Below, in pieces: positions 7,873 to 15,690 of a stretch of 64,000 nt of DNA. Made by a program: the position numbers and the translations under genes. The DNA is from Candidatus Pullichristensenella stercorigallinarum (GTDB taxonomy: Bacteria; Bacillota; Clostridia; Christensenellales; Aristaeellaceae), in contig DVFZ01000103.1 in NCBI GenBank assembly GCA_018712945.1, forward strand, positions 1 through 64,000. The letters are read 5' to 3'. Within the stretch, counting starts at the first letter, position 1; every line of letters begins with the position of its first letter. The notes under the pieces were generated by a model. The model ran no database searches, was not told where the DNA came from, and saw only the letters and a list, made by a program, of their open reading frames with translations.

Positions 7873-8667
7873 TTACGAAAGCAGGGCCCGGTCGTTGGCG
7901 AACTGACTGCCGCTGGCGGCGGAGAACTTTTCCAGAAGCTCCTCCACGGTCAGCCTTTGCTTGGCTTCGCCAGCGATGTCGAGGATTACGCGGCCTTCGT
8001 ACATCATCACCAGCCGGTTGCCGTGCTGTATGGCGTCGCGCATGTTGTGCGTCACCATCAGCGTGGTCAAGTGGTCGCGGCTGACCACGCGCTCGGTCAG
8101 CTCCAGCACGCGCCCGGCAGTCTTGGGGTCGAGAGCGGCGGTGTGCTCGTCCAGCAAGAGCAGCTTGGGCTTTTTGAGCGTGGCCATGAGCAGCGTCAGC
8201 GCCTGCCGCTGGCCGCCGGAGAGCAGACCCACCTTGCTGGTAAGGCGGTCCTCCAGCCCCAGCCCCAATTCGTGCAAAAGCGCGCGGTACTGTTCCCGTT
8301 CGGCGGGGCGGATACCCCATCGCAGGCCGCGCCTTTGCCCGCGGCGGTTGGCGAGGGCGAGGTTTTCCTCGATGCCCATGTCCGCGGCGGTGCCCATCAT
8401 CGGGTCCTGGAACACGCGCCCGAGGAAACGCGCCCGCTTGTATTCGGCCATGCCGGTCACGTCCTGGCCGTCGATGATGATTTGCCCCTCGTCCGGCCGC
8501 CAAACCCCGGCGATGGCGTTGAGCATGGTGCTCTTGCCCGCGCCGTTGCCGCCGATGACGGTGACAAAGTCGCCCTCTTTGAGCGTCAGCTCCAGCCCGT
8601 CCAGCGCCTTCTTGGCGTTGACCGTGCCGGGATTAAAGGTCTTGTGCAGGTTGCGAAGCTCAAGCAT
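7873..8667 (-). CDS. ATP-binding protein of a second aromatic-amino-acid-type ABC importer
   Basis: 264 aa. Walker A is GGNGAGKST (about 37-45), the signature is LLSGGQRQAL (about 149-158) and Walker B is LLLLDEHTAALDP, with MVTHN after it. It is closely related to the ATPase of the neighbouring operon, including the opening LELRNLHKTFNPGTV against LELRNICKVYNPGTV. It is last of three genes read on the minus strand and overlaps the permease gene by eight bases. Its operon is under a tyrosine-rich leader peptide, so tyrosine is the likely effector and perhaps substrate. Confidence 0.92.
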   Translation of the reverse strand: MLELRNLHKTFNPGTVNAKKALDGLELTLKEGDFVTVIGGNGAGKSTMLNAIAGVWRPDEGQIIIDGQDVTGMAEYKRARFLGRVFQDPMMGTAADMGIEENLALANRRGQRRGLRWGIRPAEREQYRALLHELGLGLEDRLTSKVGLLSGGQRQALTLLMATLKKPKLLLLDEHTAALDPKTAGRVLELTERVVSRDHLTTLMVTHNMRDAIQHGNRLVMMYEGRVILDIAGEAKQRLTVEELLEKFSAASGSQFANDRALLS

Positions 8668-9580
8668 GCGTCTTCCCTCCCTTGCCGCGCGCGAAATAGC
8701 GGCCTTTCCAATAGGGCACCGCCAGGAATACCGCCACCACCAGCGCCGAGAGCATCTTCAGAAGGTCGGTATCCAATCCCAGCCAGATGACCGTCTGGTA
8801 GACGATGTAGTAGATGATGCCGCCGAACACCACGCTCAAAAGCCGCAGCGCGAAGTTGCGGAAGATGCGCGAAAACAGCGCTTCGCCGATGATGACCGCC
8901 GCCAGGCCGATGACGATGGCGCCGCGGCCCATCTGCACGTCGGCAAAGCCCTGATACTGCGCCAGCAGCGCACCCGAAAGCGCCACGATGCCGTTGGAAA
9001 TCACCAGCCCCAGCACCTTGTTAAAGCCCGTGTTGATGCCCTGCGCGCGGCTCATGTTCGGGTTACAGCCCGTGGCGCGCAGCGAGCAGCCCAGCTCTGT
9101 GCCGAAAAACCAGTATAGAAACGCGATCAGCACGACCACGAAAATAGCCACAATCAGTATGGTGTTTTCGTAAACGGGCACGTTCCGCAACTTCTGCATG
9201 CTCACCAGCACGTCGTAATTGCGGGCGTTGATGGCCTGATTGGCCTTGCCCATGATCTTTAAGTTGATGGAATAGAGTGAAAGCTGGGTGAGGATGCCCG
9301 CCAGGATGGCGGGAATGCCCATCAGTGTGTGGAAAAGGCCCGTCACCAGCCCGGCCGCCATGCCCGCCAGCACCGCGATTAGCATCGCTGCGGGCAGGGG
9401 GAAGTTCGCGCGCATCAGCATGATGCACACCGCGCCGCCGGTGCAGATCGAGCCGTCCACGGTCAAATCCGCGATATCAAGCACTTTGTAGGTTATGTAT
9501 ACGCCGATGGCCATGATGCCCCAGATCAGCCCTTGGGCGATCGCGCCCGGCATGGTCGCCAGCAGGCTTGCAATCGTCAT
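8660..9580 (-). CDS. Permease of the second aromatic-amino-acid-type ABC importer
   Basis: 306 aa, about eight membrane helices. YKVLDIADLTVDGSICTGG (about 31-49) aligns with the YTILDFPDLSVDGTF stretch of the sister permease. An ATG eight codons further upstream is in frame, but the start chosen here sits seven bases after GAGAGGGAG and is the better one. A hairpin, GCGTCCGG (9609-9616) with CCGGACGC (9631-9638), lies between this gene and the binding-protein gene, mirroring the arrangement in the sister operon and probably protecting the upstream message. Confidence 0.87.
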   Translation of the reverse strand: MTIASLLATMPGAIAQGLIWGIMAIGVYITYKVLDIADLTVDGSICTGGAVCIMLMRANFPLPAAMLIAVLAGMAAGLVTGLFHTLMGIPAILAGILTQLSLYSINLKIMGKANQAINARNYDVLVSMQKLRNVPVYENTILIVAIFVVVLIAFLYWFFGTELGCSLRATGCNPNMSRAQGINTGFNKVLGLVISNGIVALSGALLAQYQGFADVQMGRGAIVIGLAAVIIGEALFSRIFRNFALRLLSVVFGGIIYYIVYQTVIWLGLDTDLLKMLSALVVAVFLAVPYWKGRYFARGKGGKTHA

Positions 9581-9649
9581 GCGCTCCCTCTCCTCTTTAT
9601 GCATGGATGCGTCCGGACGGCATGAACCGCCCGGACGCTCAAGCGTTTT

Positions 9650-10600
9650 TTAGCCGATGGCTACGTAATCGTCGGGAATCTCCACGCCCAGCTCTTCGCA
9701 GATTTCGGGGTTGTACTTCTTGGTGAACGTGGGCGCGTACTCGATGGGCATGGTGGTGATGTCCTCGCCGCCGTCGAGGATGCGCACGGCCATTTCGCCG
9801 GTGGCGACGCCCAGGTCATAGTAGCTGATGGACAGCGTAGCCACGCCGCAGCCGGAACAGATGCCCTCCTCGCCGGCAATGACCGGCACGCCCGCCGGGC
9901 GGCACACGCCGTCAATGATGCCGGTGGAGGAAGCGGCGGTGTTGTCGGTGGGCACGTAGATTACGTCGCTGTATTCGCAGGCGGCGCTGGCGACGGCGGC
10001 CAAGTCGTTGGAATCGGAGAAGGCGAAGTCCTCGCACTCGATGCCGGCGGCCTCAAGCGTCTCGGTGACTACCTGCACCTGGTACACGGAGTTCGGCTCG
10101 GCGGAGCAGTAGAGCATGCCCACGGTCTGCGCGTCGGGGAACAGCTCCATCAGCATGGCGGCCTGCTCGTCCAGGGGCGCCAGGTCGCTGGTGCCGGACA
10201 CGTTGTAGCCGGTCACGCCGTCAAAGTCCGGGATATCCAGCGCCACGCCGTATTCGGTGACGGAGGTACCCAGAATCGGGATGTCATAGGTGGCGGTGGC
10301 GGCGGCCTGTACCGCGGCCGTGGCGTTGGCCATAATCAGGTCTACGCCCTGGGAGACAAAGCTGTTGACGATGGTGGCGCAGGTGTTGCTGTCGCCGGAG
10401 GCATTCTGCACGTCAAACGTCACCCGGTCGCCCATGGCCTCGGTCACCGCGTCCATAAAGCCCTGCGTGGCGGCGTCGAGCGCGTCGTGCTGCACCAGCT
10501 GGCAGATGCCGATGGTATAGGTTTCCTCCTCGGCCGACGCGCCAAGCGCGCAGCCCAGGGTAAGTGCGAGTGCCAGAACCAGCGTGAGAACCTTCTTCAT
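9650..10600 (-). CDS. Substrate-binding protein of the second aromatic-amino-acid-type ABC importer
   Basis: 316 aa with a signal peptide (ALGCALGASA, cleavage near residue 23; a lipobox is not convincing). The mature start TYTIGICQLVQHDALD and VDLIMANATAAVQ and IPILGTSVTEYGVAL belong to the same binding-protein family as the TrpX-type protein at 4353, with clear but moderate similarity. A GGGAG site lies 11 bases before the ATG; the frame is open upstream through the attenuator but that part is not coding. It is first in its operon and lies 40 bases after an intrinsic terminator that forms the attenuator. Confidence 0.9.
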   Translation of the reverse strand: MKKVLTLVLALALTLGCALGASAEEETYTIGICQLVQHDALDAATQGFMDAVTEAMGDRVTFDVQNASGDSNTCATIVNSFVSQGVDLIMANATAAVQAAATATYDIPILGTSVTEYGVALDIPDFDGVTGYNVSGTSDLAPLDEQAAMLMELFPDAQTVGMLYCSAEPNSVYQVQVVTETLEAAGIECEDFAFSDSNDLAAVASAACEYSDVIYVPTDNTAASSTGIIDGVCRPAGVPVIAGEEGICSGCGVATLSISYYDLGVATGEMAVRILDGGEDITTMPIEYAPTFTKKYNPEICEELGVEIPDDYVAIG

Positions 10601-10640
10601 TGTTGTCCGCTCCCTTTCATGCGTTGTTTGTCTATACAAG

Positions 10641-10726
10641 AAAGACGGCTCCCCGGCAAAATCATGGGAGCCGCCTTCAAGTATCCTGCAAAATACCCTA
10701 GCAGTCCGGCCAATGATTTTTCCGGG
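10641..10726 (-). promoter_or_regulatory. Attenuator: terminator with competing antiterminator segment
   Basis: Read on the minus strand, GGCGGCTCCC (10675-10666) pairs with GGGAGCCGTC (10653-10644) and a TTTCTT run follows: an intrinsic terminator. The loop and inner stem (10668-10652) are complementary at 15 of 17 positions to CCCGGAAAAATCATTGG at 10726-10710, which lies inside the leader reading frame just after its tyrosine run. Pairing of that segment would consume three bases of one stem arm, the whole loop and two bases of the other arm, so the two structures exclude each other. This is the geometry of classical ribosome-mediated attenuation. Confidence 0.85.
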
Positions 10727-10856
10727 AAATAGAAGAAATATTGTTATAATAATAGGTATAGCAAAGCTCGCCCCAGCTAAATCGAAACTGGGCGAAAGCA
10801 ATAGCGGGAGTGGCGGCGTGCGTCGCCGCGCAACGCATGCAGTACGGATTGTGCAT
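10698..10856 (-). CDS. Tyrosine-rich leader peptide controlling the second transporter
   Basis: 52 codons starting at an ATG with AAGGAGGGC eight bases upstream and a perfect promoter before that. The peptide includes FSWGELCYTYYYNN: Tyr at residues 33, 35, 36 and 37, i.e. four Tyr codons in five. The stop TAG lies just before the terminator. A ribosome stalled on the Tyr run would leave codons 44-50 free to pair with the terminator loop, giving antitermination; a ribosome reaching the stop would cover them and allow termination. Low charged tRNA-Tyr should therefore switch the importer on. Two Trp codons (28 and 49) are present but isolated. Confidence 0.85.
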   Translation of the reverse strand: MHNPYCMRCAATHAATPAIAFAQFRFSWGELCYTYYYNNISSISRKNHWPDC

Positions 10857-10890
10857 ATAAAACGCCCTCCTTGCCATTGGATTTGCAAGA

Positions 10891-10919
10891 ATTATAGAGC
10901 AAACTTGCAAAATTGTCAA
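10891..10919 (-). promoter_or_regulatory. Consensus sigma-A promoter TTGACA-17-TATAAT of the leader-peptide operon
   Basis: Read on the minus strand, TTGACA (10919-10914) and TATAAT (10896-10891) are both perfect and 17 bases apart, about 35 bases before the leader ATG. Such a strong, apparently unregulated promoter fits control by attenuation. Confidence 0.92.
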
Positions 10920-10978
10920 GAAAGGCTGTGCGAAGTTTTGGTTATAAAGGCGCGATGGACCCAAAGCATCCGTTGCGC

Positions 10979-11368
10979 TTACTGGATTTGGCTGAATTCT
11001 ATCTTTTCGCGGTTGGGGCCGTAGAAGGTGAAAAAGCGCACGCCCTTTTCCCAGAAGGGCAAAAATTCAATGCCGTCGCTCGCCAATTCGTATCCCAGCG
11101 CCTGCACGCTGGCAAAAGCAGCCTCGATATCGCGTGCCTTTAGGGCAAGGTGGTCGATGGCGCCGGGCCTGCCCGCCGCGTCCGCGCTTTCGTAAGTCTC
11201 GATGACCACATTGCCAAGCTGCAAAAAGGCCACCTTGCCGCCATTGGGTATATTGGTGCGCAAAATGGCCGCAAAGCCGAGGCTTTCGTAAAAGGCGATG
11301 GTCTTATCCAAGTCTGCGGTGGGGATACCTACGTGTTCCAAACCCGTCAAATTCTCCTTCAGGTTCAT
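10979..11368 (-). CDS. VOC family (glyoxalase-like) protein
   Basis: 129 aa, one vicinal-oxygen-chelate module pair. The start LEHVGIPTADLDKTIAFYESLGF is the usual first beta-alpha-beta unit, DHLALKARDIEAAFA the second. Likely metal ligands are His12/13 region (EHVG), a Glu in VIETYE, His in DHLAL and Glu in KIEF near the end. The reaction is unknown; lactoylglutathione lyase or methylmalonyl-CoA epimerase-like roles are possible, but the short length and single-domain form do not decide. It is transcribed alone from its own promoter, divergent from the sigma factor gene. Confidence 0.85.
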   Translation of the reverse strand: MNLKENLTGLEHVGIPTADLDKTIAFYESLGFAAILRTNIPNGGKVAFLQLGNVVIETYESADAAGRPGAIDHLALKARDIEAAFASVQALGYELASDGIEFLPFWEKGVRFFTFYGPNREKIEFSQIQ

Positions 11369-11388
11369 GAAAATCCCTCCTTTTTTCC

Positions 11389-11417
11389 AGTATAGCGTTA
11401 TTTGAGAAAAAAAGCAA
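11389..11417 (-). promoter_or_regulatory. Sigma-A promoter TTGCTT-17-TATACT of the VOC gene
   Basis: On the minus strand TTGCTT (11417-11412) and TATACT (11394-11389) are 17 bases apart, followed by an AAGGAGGG ribosome site. Confidence 0.7.
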
Positions 11418-11436
11418 TTTTATTTTTCCCCAAATT

Positions 11437-11461
11437 GCAACGTTTTGGGCGCTTTTTACGT
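11437..11461 (+). promoter_or_regulatory. Putative ECF sigma autoregulatory promoter (GCAAC-N17-CGT)
   Basis: GCAAC (11437-11441) and CGT (11459-11461) are 17 bases apart and 25 bases before the second sigma factor gene. The motif and spacing equal those before the first sigma gene. Confidence 0.45.
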
Positions 11462-11485
11462 ATAACAGGTAAAGGAGGCGGGAAG

Positions 11486-11986
11486 ATGAACGACGCAGAG
11501 CGCGCGCGGGAATTGGAACGGCTGATGCGCGCGTATGGAAGCCAGCTTGTGCGGCTGTGCTATGTCTGCCTGCGCGATGCGGATTTGGCCCACGACGCGG
11601 CGCAGGAGGCGTTTTTGAAGGCGTGGCGGGCGCTGGACACATTGCGCGCAGGGGAAACCGAACGGGCATGGCTTTTCAGCATCGCCGTCCATACCTGCCG
11701 GGATATGCGAAGGGGCGCATGGCTGCGCCGCCGCGCCGGATGCTCGCTGGACGATTTGCCCGAGCCCGCCTGCGAGATGGAGCAGCGGGACGGTGAACCG
11801 CTGCGCGCGGTGCTTTCCCTGCCGCAGAAGTACCGCGAGGCGGTCATCCTGCACTACTATCAGGGGTTTTCCCAGGAGGAAATCGCCCGCGCCCTGAGCG
11901 TGCCCCCCGCAACGGTGCGTTCGCGGCTTGCACGGGCACGCAAAAAGCTGGAAAAGGCGCTGAAGGGGTGGTATTTCGATGCGTGA
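11486..11986 (+). CDS. ECF-type RNA polymerase sigma factor (second copy type)
   Basis: 166 aa. Region 2 is LVRLCYVCLRDADLAHDAAQEAFLKAWRAL in content (blocks VRLCYVCLRDADLAHD and AAQEAFLKAW), and region 4 is FSQEEIARALSVPPATVRSRLARARKKL, the SigW/SigV-like form. AAAGGAGG lies seven bases before the ATG. The next gene overlaps it by eight bases and has a cytoplasmic N-terminus, one membrane helix and a large outer domain, the layout of a sigma/anti-sigma pair. The two sigma factors of this window are only distantly alike. Confidence 0.92.
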   Translation: MNDAERARELERLMRAYGSQLVRLCYVCLRDADLAHDAAQEAFLKAWRALDTLRAGETERAWLFSIAVHTCRDMRRGAWLRRRAGCSLDDLPEPACEMEQRDGEPLRAVLSLPQKYREAVILHYYQGFSQEEIARALSVPPATVRSRLARARKKLEKALKGWYFDA

Positions 11987-13211
11987 ATTTCGCAAAGAGC
12001 TGGAAGCGCGCCTTTCCGCGCTGACATGGACGGAGGAGGACGCGCGCTGTGTGCGCGGCCGGCTTGCAGGGGAAGGAGGAGCAGTTGTGAAGCGGAAACT
12101 GCGGTGGAGCGCAGTGCTGGCGGCGATTCTGGCGTTGGCGCTGGCGGGCGCGGCGTTGGCGGCCACGAACGCCTTTGGGATCTTGGACAGGTTGTTCCCG
12201 GATGGCGAGCCGGGGGAGATGGCGCAAAAGCTGGCCGCACCGGTGGGCGAGAGCTACGGGGATGGGGAGAACACATTCACCGTCAAGGAATACCTCTTTG
12301 ACGGCCGCGAGCTGCACGTGGAATGGGAGGCGCGCACGGCGGGGGACGAACTGGTGCTGTTCACGGCCAGCAAGCTCAGCGCCGGTACGGAGCAGGAATT
12401 GCTTCAGCACGGGGATTTGAGGAGTTTATACCTGAACGAATATGCCGCCCTGGGCGGCGAGTATGGCACGATTTGGGCGGGGTATACCGTTGGCGAATTT
12501 GCCGGCGATGCGCCGGTTGAGCCGTTTACCGTGACGATGCAGGCATATTTCCTTCGTCCGCTTGCGCCTGTTTTTGCGGAGGATGACCATGAGCTGGAAA
12601 AGACGCGCACAGGCCCCATGATTTTGCTGGAGCATTTGGACGGCGCCTGTTGGCTGGCAACTCCGGCGGCGCTTCATGAGGCGCGGGATAGTGAGGAAGA
12701 AATTCCGGAGGGGATGAACCAAATTGAATACTATGCGTCGCTGAACTATTATGATATAATAGAGTCGTTTGAAGTTTCCTTCACCATCGTGCCAGACGTT
12801 GAAACCATTGCGTCCACCCGAATCGTTGGGCAGAACGTGTTTGAAACCGATGATTACCGCATGGAATTTACCAAAGCTGAATTCAACGCCGCCGGGACGG
12901 AGATTTTATGGCGCGTGTATTCCCAAACCGGCCTGCCATTTGACGAGGATTGGGTATACGATTTGGATTACGCCATATGCGTAAACGGGAAGGAGATTCC
13001 GCTGGACCGAGGCGGAGGCGGCAGTCCGGATATGAAGTATTATGAGTGCGAGGCTTGGGGAAACCCTCTGGCGGAGCTGCCCACGATTGTGGAGATTACC
13101 CCGCGCGCCGGCAATCTCATGCGCGGCAAGGGTACCGACGCCCGCATCCCCGAAGGCACGGAATTCCCCACCATGACCCTCACCCTGGAACCGGTGAAGT
13201 TGGCGCAATAA
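11979..13211 (+). CDS. Probable membrane anti-sigma factor with large extracytoplasmic domain
   Basis: 410 aa. About 38 cytoplasmic residues precede a single membrane helix (LRWSAVLAAILALALAGAALA, about 40-60), followed by about 350 residues outside the cell. The outer part recalls DUF4179-type anti-sigma proteins: NAFGILDRLFP, then ENTFTVKEYLFDGRELHVEWEA blocks and a C-terminal EFPTMTLTLEPV strand. It overlaps the sigma gene by eight bases, which implies coupled synthesis. The short cytoplasmic part lacks the HxxxCxxC zinc motif of ZAS anti-sigmas. The gene downstream repeats the outer domain without the anchor. Confidence 0.75.
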   Translation: MREFRKELEARLSALTWTEEDARCVRGRLAGEGGAVVKRKLRWSAVLAAILALALAGAALAATNAFGILDRLFPDGEPGEMAQKLAAPVGESYGDGENTFTVKEYLFDGRELHVEWEARTAGDELVLFTASKLSAGTEQELLQHGDLRSLYLNEYAALGGEYGTIWAGYTVGEFAGDAPVEPFTVTMQAYFLRPLAPVFAEDDHELEKTRTGPMILLEHLDGACWLATPAALHEARDSEEEIPEGMNQIEYYASLNYYDIIESFEVSFTIVPDVETIASTRIVGQNVFETDDYRMEFTKAEFNAAGTEILWRVYSQTGLPFDEDWVYDLDYAICVNGKEIPLDRGGGGSPDMKYYECEAWGNPLAELPTIVEITPRAGNLMRGKGTDARIPEGTEFPTMTLTLEPVKLAQ

Positions 13212-13248
13212 TATGCCCTGATTTTTTCGCAATAAGGGAGGAAGCCTT

Positions 13249-14394
13249 TTGAAGAAACGGCGCTTTTGTACAATCGTGGCGGCGTTCCTGGTGTTGGCGC
13301 TTTCAGGAACGGCAATGGCAACGGGCGGCTTGTCCGTGCCGGTCGGCCAGGCCAGCGGAGAGGGCGAAAACACCTTCACCGTGCTGGAGTATACCTTTGA
13401 CGGCCGGGAATTGCGGATGACTTGGGAGGCGGAAACAACGGGGGACGAGCCGCTTTTGTTTGCCACGGGCGTGCTTGATAATGACGTCGGGCCGGTGATA
13501 TCATGGTACGAGGGAACAAGCTGGTATGTGCCGGTGGGTGGGGAAGACGCCGCGTGCTGTACGGGCTATGAAGCTGCGGGCTTTGACGGCGTGACTCCCT
13601 CGCGTCCATTCAATGCTACGATTGTGGGGTATTTTGTGCGTCCGCTGGTGGAGGTTGTCGATCCCGGCGCACCGGACTGTGCGCTTGAGCCCGGCGTGGA
13701 GCATACCGGCAATCTGCTCGTCCGCTCCGGGGAGTGCGTTACGCCCGTCTCCTACCTCTATTGGGAGCCGATGGAGGACGGCGGTATCTCGATTACGACC
13801 CAGGAGGATTTCATTGACGGCGATACATTGTACACCAATCCTCACAAGGATTTGGTGGAGCTGTATGCCGATATGGGCTACTTTGAGATCGTCGATATTT
13901 GCGAGGTAACCTTTCCTGTCGAACTGCCCATCGGCGAAGTCGTGGCCATGCGCGCCACAGAACTGCCCACAGTGTCGACGGAATACTACGACATCGAATT
14001 CATACGGGCAGAGTTCAGCCCCTTTGAAGCGCGGGCCGAATGGCTGGTGCGTTCCAAGACGGGGCTGGAGGTGAGGAAGGACTGGGTTTTTGACCTTCGA
14101 TACGAAGTTCGCCTGAACGGAGAGCCGTTGACGGTAAGCACTGGCAGAAGAAGTAGTACGGACGAGGCGAATTGGTATCATTGCGATATGTGTACGCACG
14201 ATGGATATACTGTCCCGCTTGGCGACGAGGCGGTGACGCTGGAGATCGCGCTTGCCCCGCCCGACGTGGCGACAGACGAAAGCAAGGAAAGCGAGGCGCT
14301 TCCCTGGTACGCTTTAACTCCAGTTTCTGCGCCCGAGGACGCGGAGTTCCCCACCATTACGCTGACGCTGGAGCCGGTAACCCTGGAATCGTGA
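13249..14394 (+). CDS. Secreted paralogue of the anti-sigma extracytoplasmic domain
   Basis: 381 aa beginning with a TTG preceded by AAGGGAGGAAG. A signal peptide (about 1-24, ending GTAMA) replaces the cytoplasmic part and anchor of the upstream protein. Thereafter the two run in parallel: VPVGQASGEGENTFTVLEYTFDGREL here against APVGESYGDGENTFTVKEYLFDGREL upstream (given as matching blocks), the shared MTWEAETTGDE/VEWEARTAGDE, and an identical ending EFPTITLTLEPV. It arose by duplication of the sensor domain. It may compete for, or present, whatever the upstream protein senses; that is inference. Confidence 0.7.
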   Translation: MKKRRFCTIVAAFLVLALSGTAMATGGLSVPVGQASGEGENTFTVLEYTFDGRELRMTWEAETTGDEPLLFATGVLDNDVGPVISWYEGTSWYVPVGGEDAACCTGYEAAGFDGVTPSRPFNATIVGYFVRPLVEVVDPGAPDCALEPGVEHTGNLLVRSGECVTPVSYLYWEPMEDGGISITTQEDFIDGDTLYTNPHKDLVELYADMGYFEIVDICEVTFPVELPIGEVVAMRATELPTVSTEYYDIEFIRAEFSPFEARAEWLVRSKTGLEVRKDWVFDLRYEVRLNGEPLTVSTGRRSSTDEANWYHCDMCTHDGYTVPLGDEAVTLEIALAPPDVATDESKESEALPWYALTPVSAPEDAEFPTITLTLEPVTLES

Positions 14395-14484
14395 CCGACG
14401 CGAAAAACGCGGACAGAGGGAAGGCGTATGCACCCTTACGCCTTGACGTACCGTAGCGATCAAACCGCTTGTCTTTGTATTTTG

Positions 14485-14522
14485 CAAAAAAAGGAGGCCG
14501 CATGTTTGCAGCCTCCTTTTTC
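14485..14522. terminator. Bidirectional terminator between convergent genes
   Basis: AAAAAAGGAGGC (about 14487-14498) pairs with GCCTCCTTTTT (14511-14521), with A residues before and T residues after, so it serves both the secreted paralogue gene and the cobalamin-binding protein gene. Confidence 0.85.
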
Positions 14523-14531
14523 CCATATAGC

Positions 14532-15476
14532 TCAGTCATACGCGCCCGCGTCCGCCAGCGCGTCTACCACCTGCGCAAAGCCCTCGGCAATGCGCGGGCC
14601 GGGACGGCTGATCAGGTCGTCCGTCAGGGCGTAGACATGGCCTTCCTGTACGGCGCGCAGTTCGCCATAGCCGTCCAGCGCGCAGAACTGGTCTACCGTT
14701 GTGCCGTCGCCATAGTCGGAAAGGAGAATGACGTCCGGGTCGGCGGCGACGATGCCTTCCAGGCTGTACATCGGCCAGGCGTATTCGGAATCCCCGGCCA
14801 CGTTTTCGCCGCCCGCCATGGCAATCAGCTCGTCGATAAACGTGCCGGGGCCGGCGCTGTAATCGCCGTATTCGCCGAAGGAAAGGGCGAAGTAAACGCT
14901 GACCGGTTCCATGTCCTCGGGCACGATGGCGGCGCTTTCGGCAAGGGAAGCATCCATTTCCGCCAGCAGCGGCGCGGCATCCGCGCCCACCACCGCGGCA
15001 ATCAGGGCGATGCCCTCATACAGCTCCGCAAGGTTCGTTGGCTCCACGCACACCACGTTCAGCCCCAGCGCTTCCATCTGCTCCACCGCATCCAGCTGCA
15101 AGGTCGTAGAGGCAAAGACCACGTCCGCCCCGGAAGAAGCAATCAATTCCACATTCGGGCCGGAATAGTCTCCCATGCGGGGCAGGGCGTTGGCCTCCTC
15201 GGGGTAGTCGCTGTAAGCGTCCGCGCCCACCAGCAAATCGCCCGCGCCCAGCGCGTAGAGAATCTCGGTGTTCGCGGCGGTGAGCGACACTACGCTTTCC
15301 ACCGTTTCGGGGATTTCCACCGCGCGGCCAAGGCCGTCCGTCCATTCGCCGGTGACGTAGATTTCCGTGGGGCCGTCTGCGCCGCCGACAATGCCCACGG
15401 AGCTTTCTTCCGCCAGGCCCAGCGGCACAAACAGCAGCGCAAGCACGGTCAACAGGGATAAGAGTTTGCGATTCAT
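14532..15476 (-). CDS. Cobalamin-type ABC substrate-binding protein (BtuF-like)
   Basis: 314 aa with a signal peptide ending GLA (about residue 22). The body is a periplasmic-binding-protein class III fold: VESVVSLTAANTEILYALGAGDLLVG, then GPNVELIASSGADVVFAS and DPDVILLSDYGDG, as in BtuF (blocks quoted). AAGGAGG precedes the ATG by seven bases. A cobalamin riboswitch lies directly upstream, which makes vitamin B12 or a corrinoid the likely ligand. No permease or ATPase gene adjoins it; both neighbours face other ways. The N-terminal stretch VGIVGGADGPTEIYV is not part of BtuF and resembles a motif of sodium-pumping decarboxylase beta subunits. Confidence 0.88.
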   Translation of the reverse strand: MNRKLLSLLTVLALLFVPLGLAEESSVGIVGGADGPTEIYVTGEWTDGLGRAVEIPETVESVVSLTAANTEILYALGAGDLLVGADAYSDYPEEANALPRMGDYSGPNVELIASSGADVVFASTTLQLDAVEQMEALGLNVVCVEPTNLAELYEGIALIAAVVGADAAPLLAEMDASLAESAAIVPEDMEPVSVYFALSFGEYGDYSAGPGTFIDELIAMAGGENVAGDSEYAWPMYSLEGIVAADPDVILLSDYGDGTTVDQFCALDGYGELRAVQEGHVYALTDDLISRPGPRIAEGFAQVVDALADAGAYD

Positions 15477-15540
15477 GGGGTTCCTCCTTCTCGCGGCCCT
15501 CCGCCGCGAAGCAAATGTATCCATCCGCGGGAAGCGCGCG

Positions 15541-15690
15541 GGCAGGTTTTCTGGCTCGGCATCGTCTCCCGCGCCGCCTTCCCATCCTGTGGACAGTGGC
15601 ATACCGGCACGGAATCCGCCTTACAGCAGCGGGGGCTGCGCCGGTCTTTCACCGGCTTCCCTTCACCTGCGCAACGGATGAACCGATACA
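15541..15690 (-). promoter_or_regulatory. Cobalamin (B12) riboswitch
   Basis: On the minus strand the conserved blocks appear in order: AGGTGAAGGGAA, CGGTGAAAGACCGGCGCAGC as two adjoining blocks (CGGTGAAAGACCGG and GCAGCCCCCGCTGCTGTAA), GCCACTGTCC, GGGAAGGCG and GAGCCAGAAAACCTGCC. These are the B12-box aptamer core. It precedes the BtuF-like gene by 65 bases, so control is more likely at translation initiation or by a compact terminator near the ribosome site. Confidence 0.95.
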
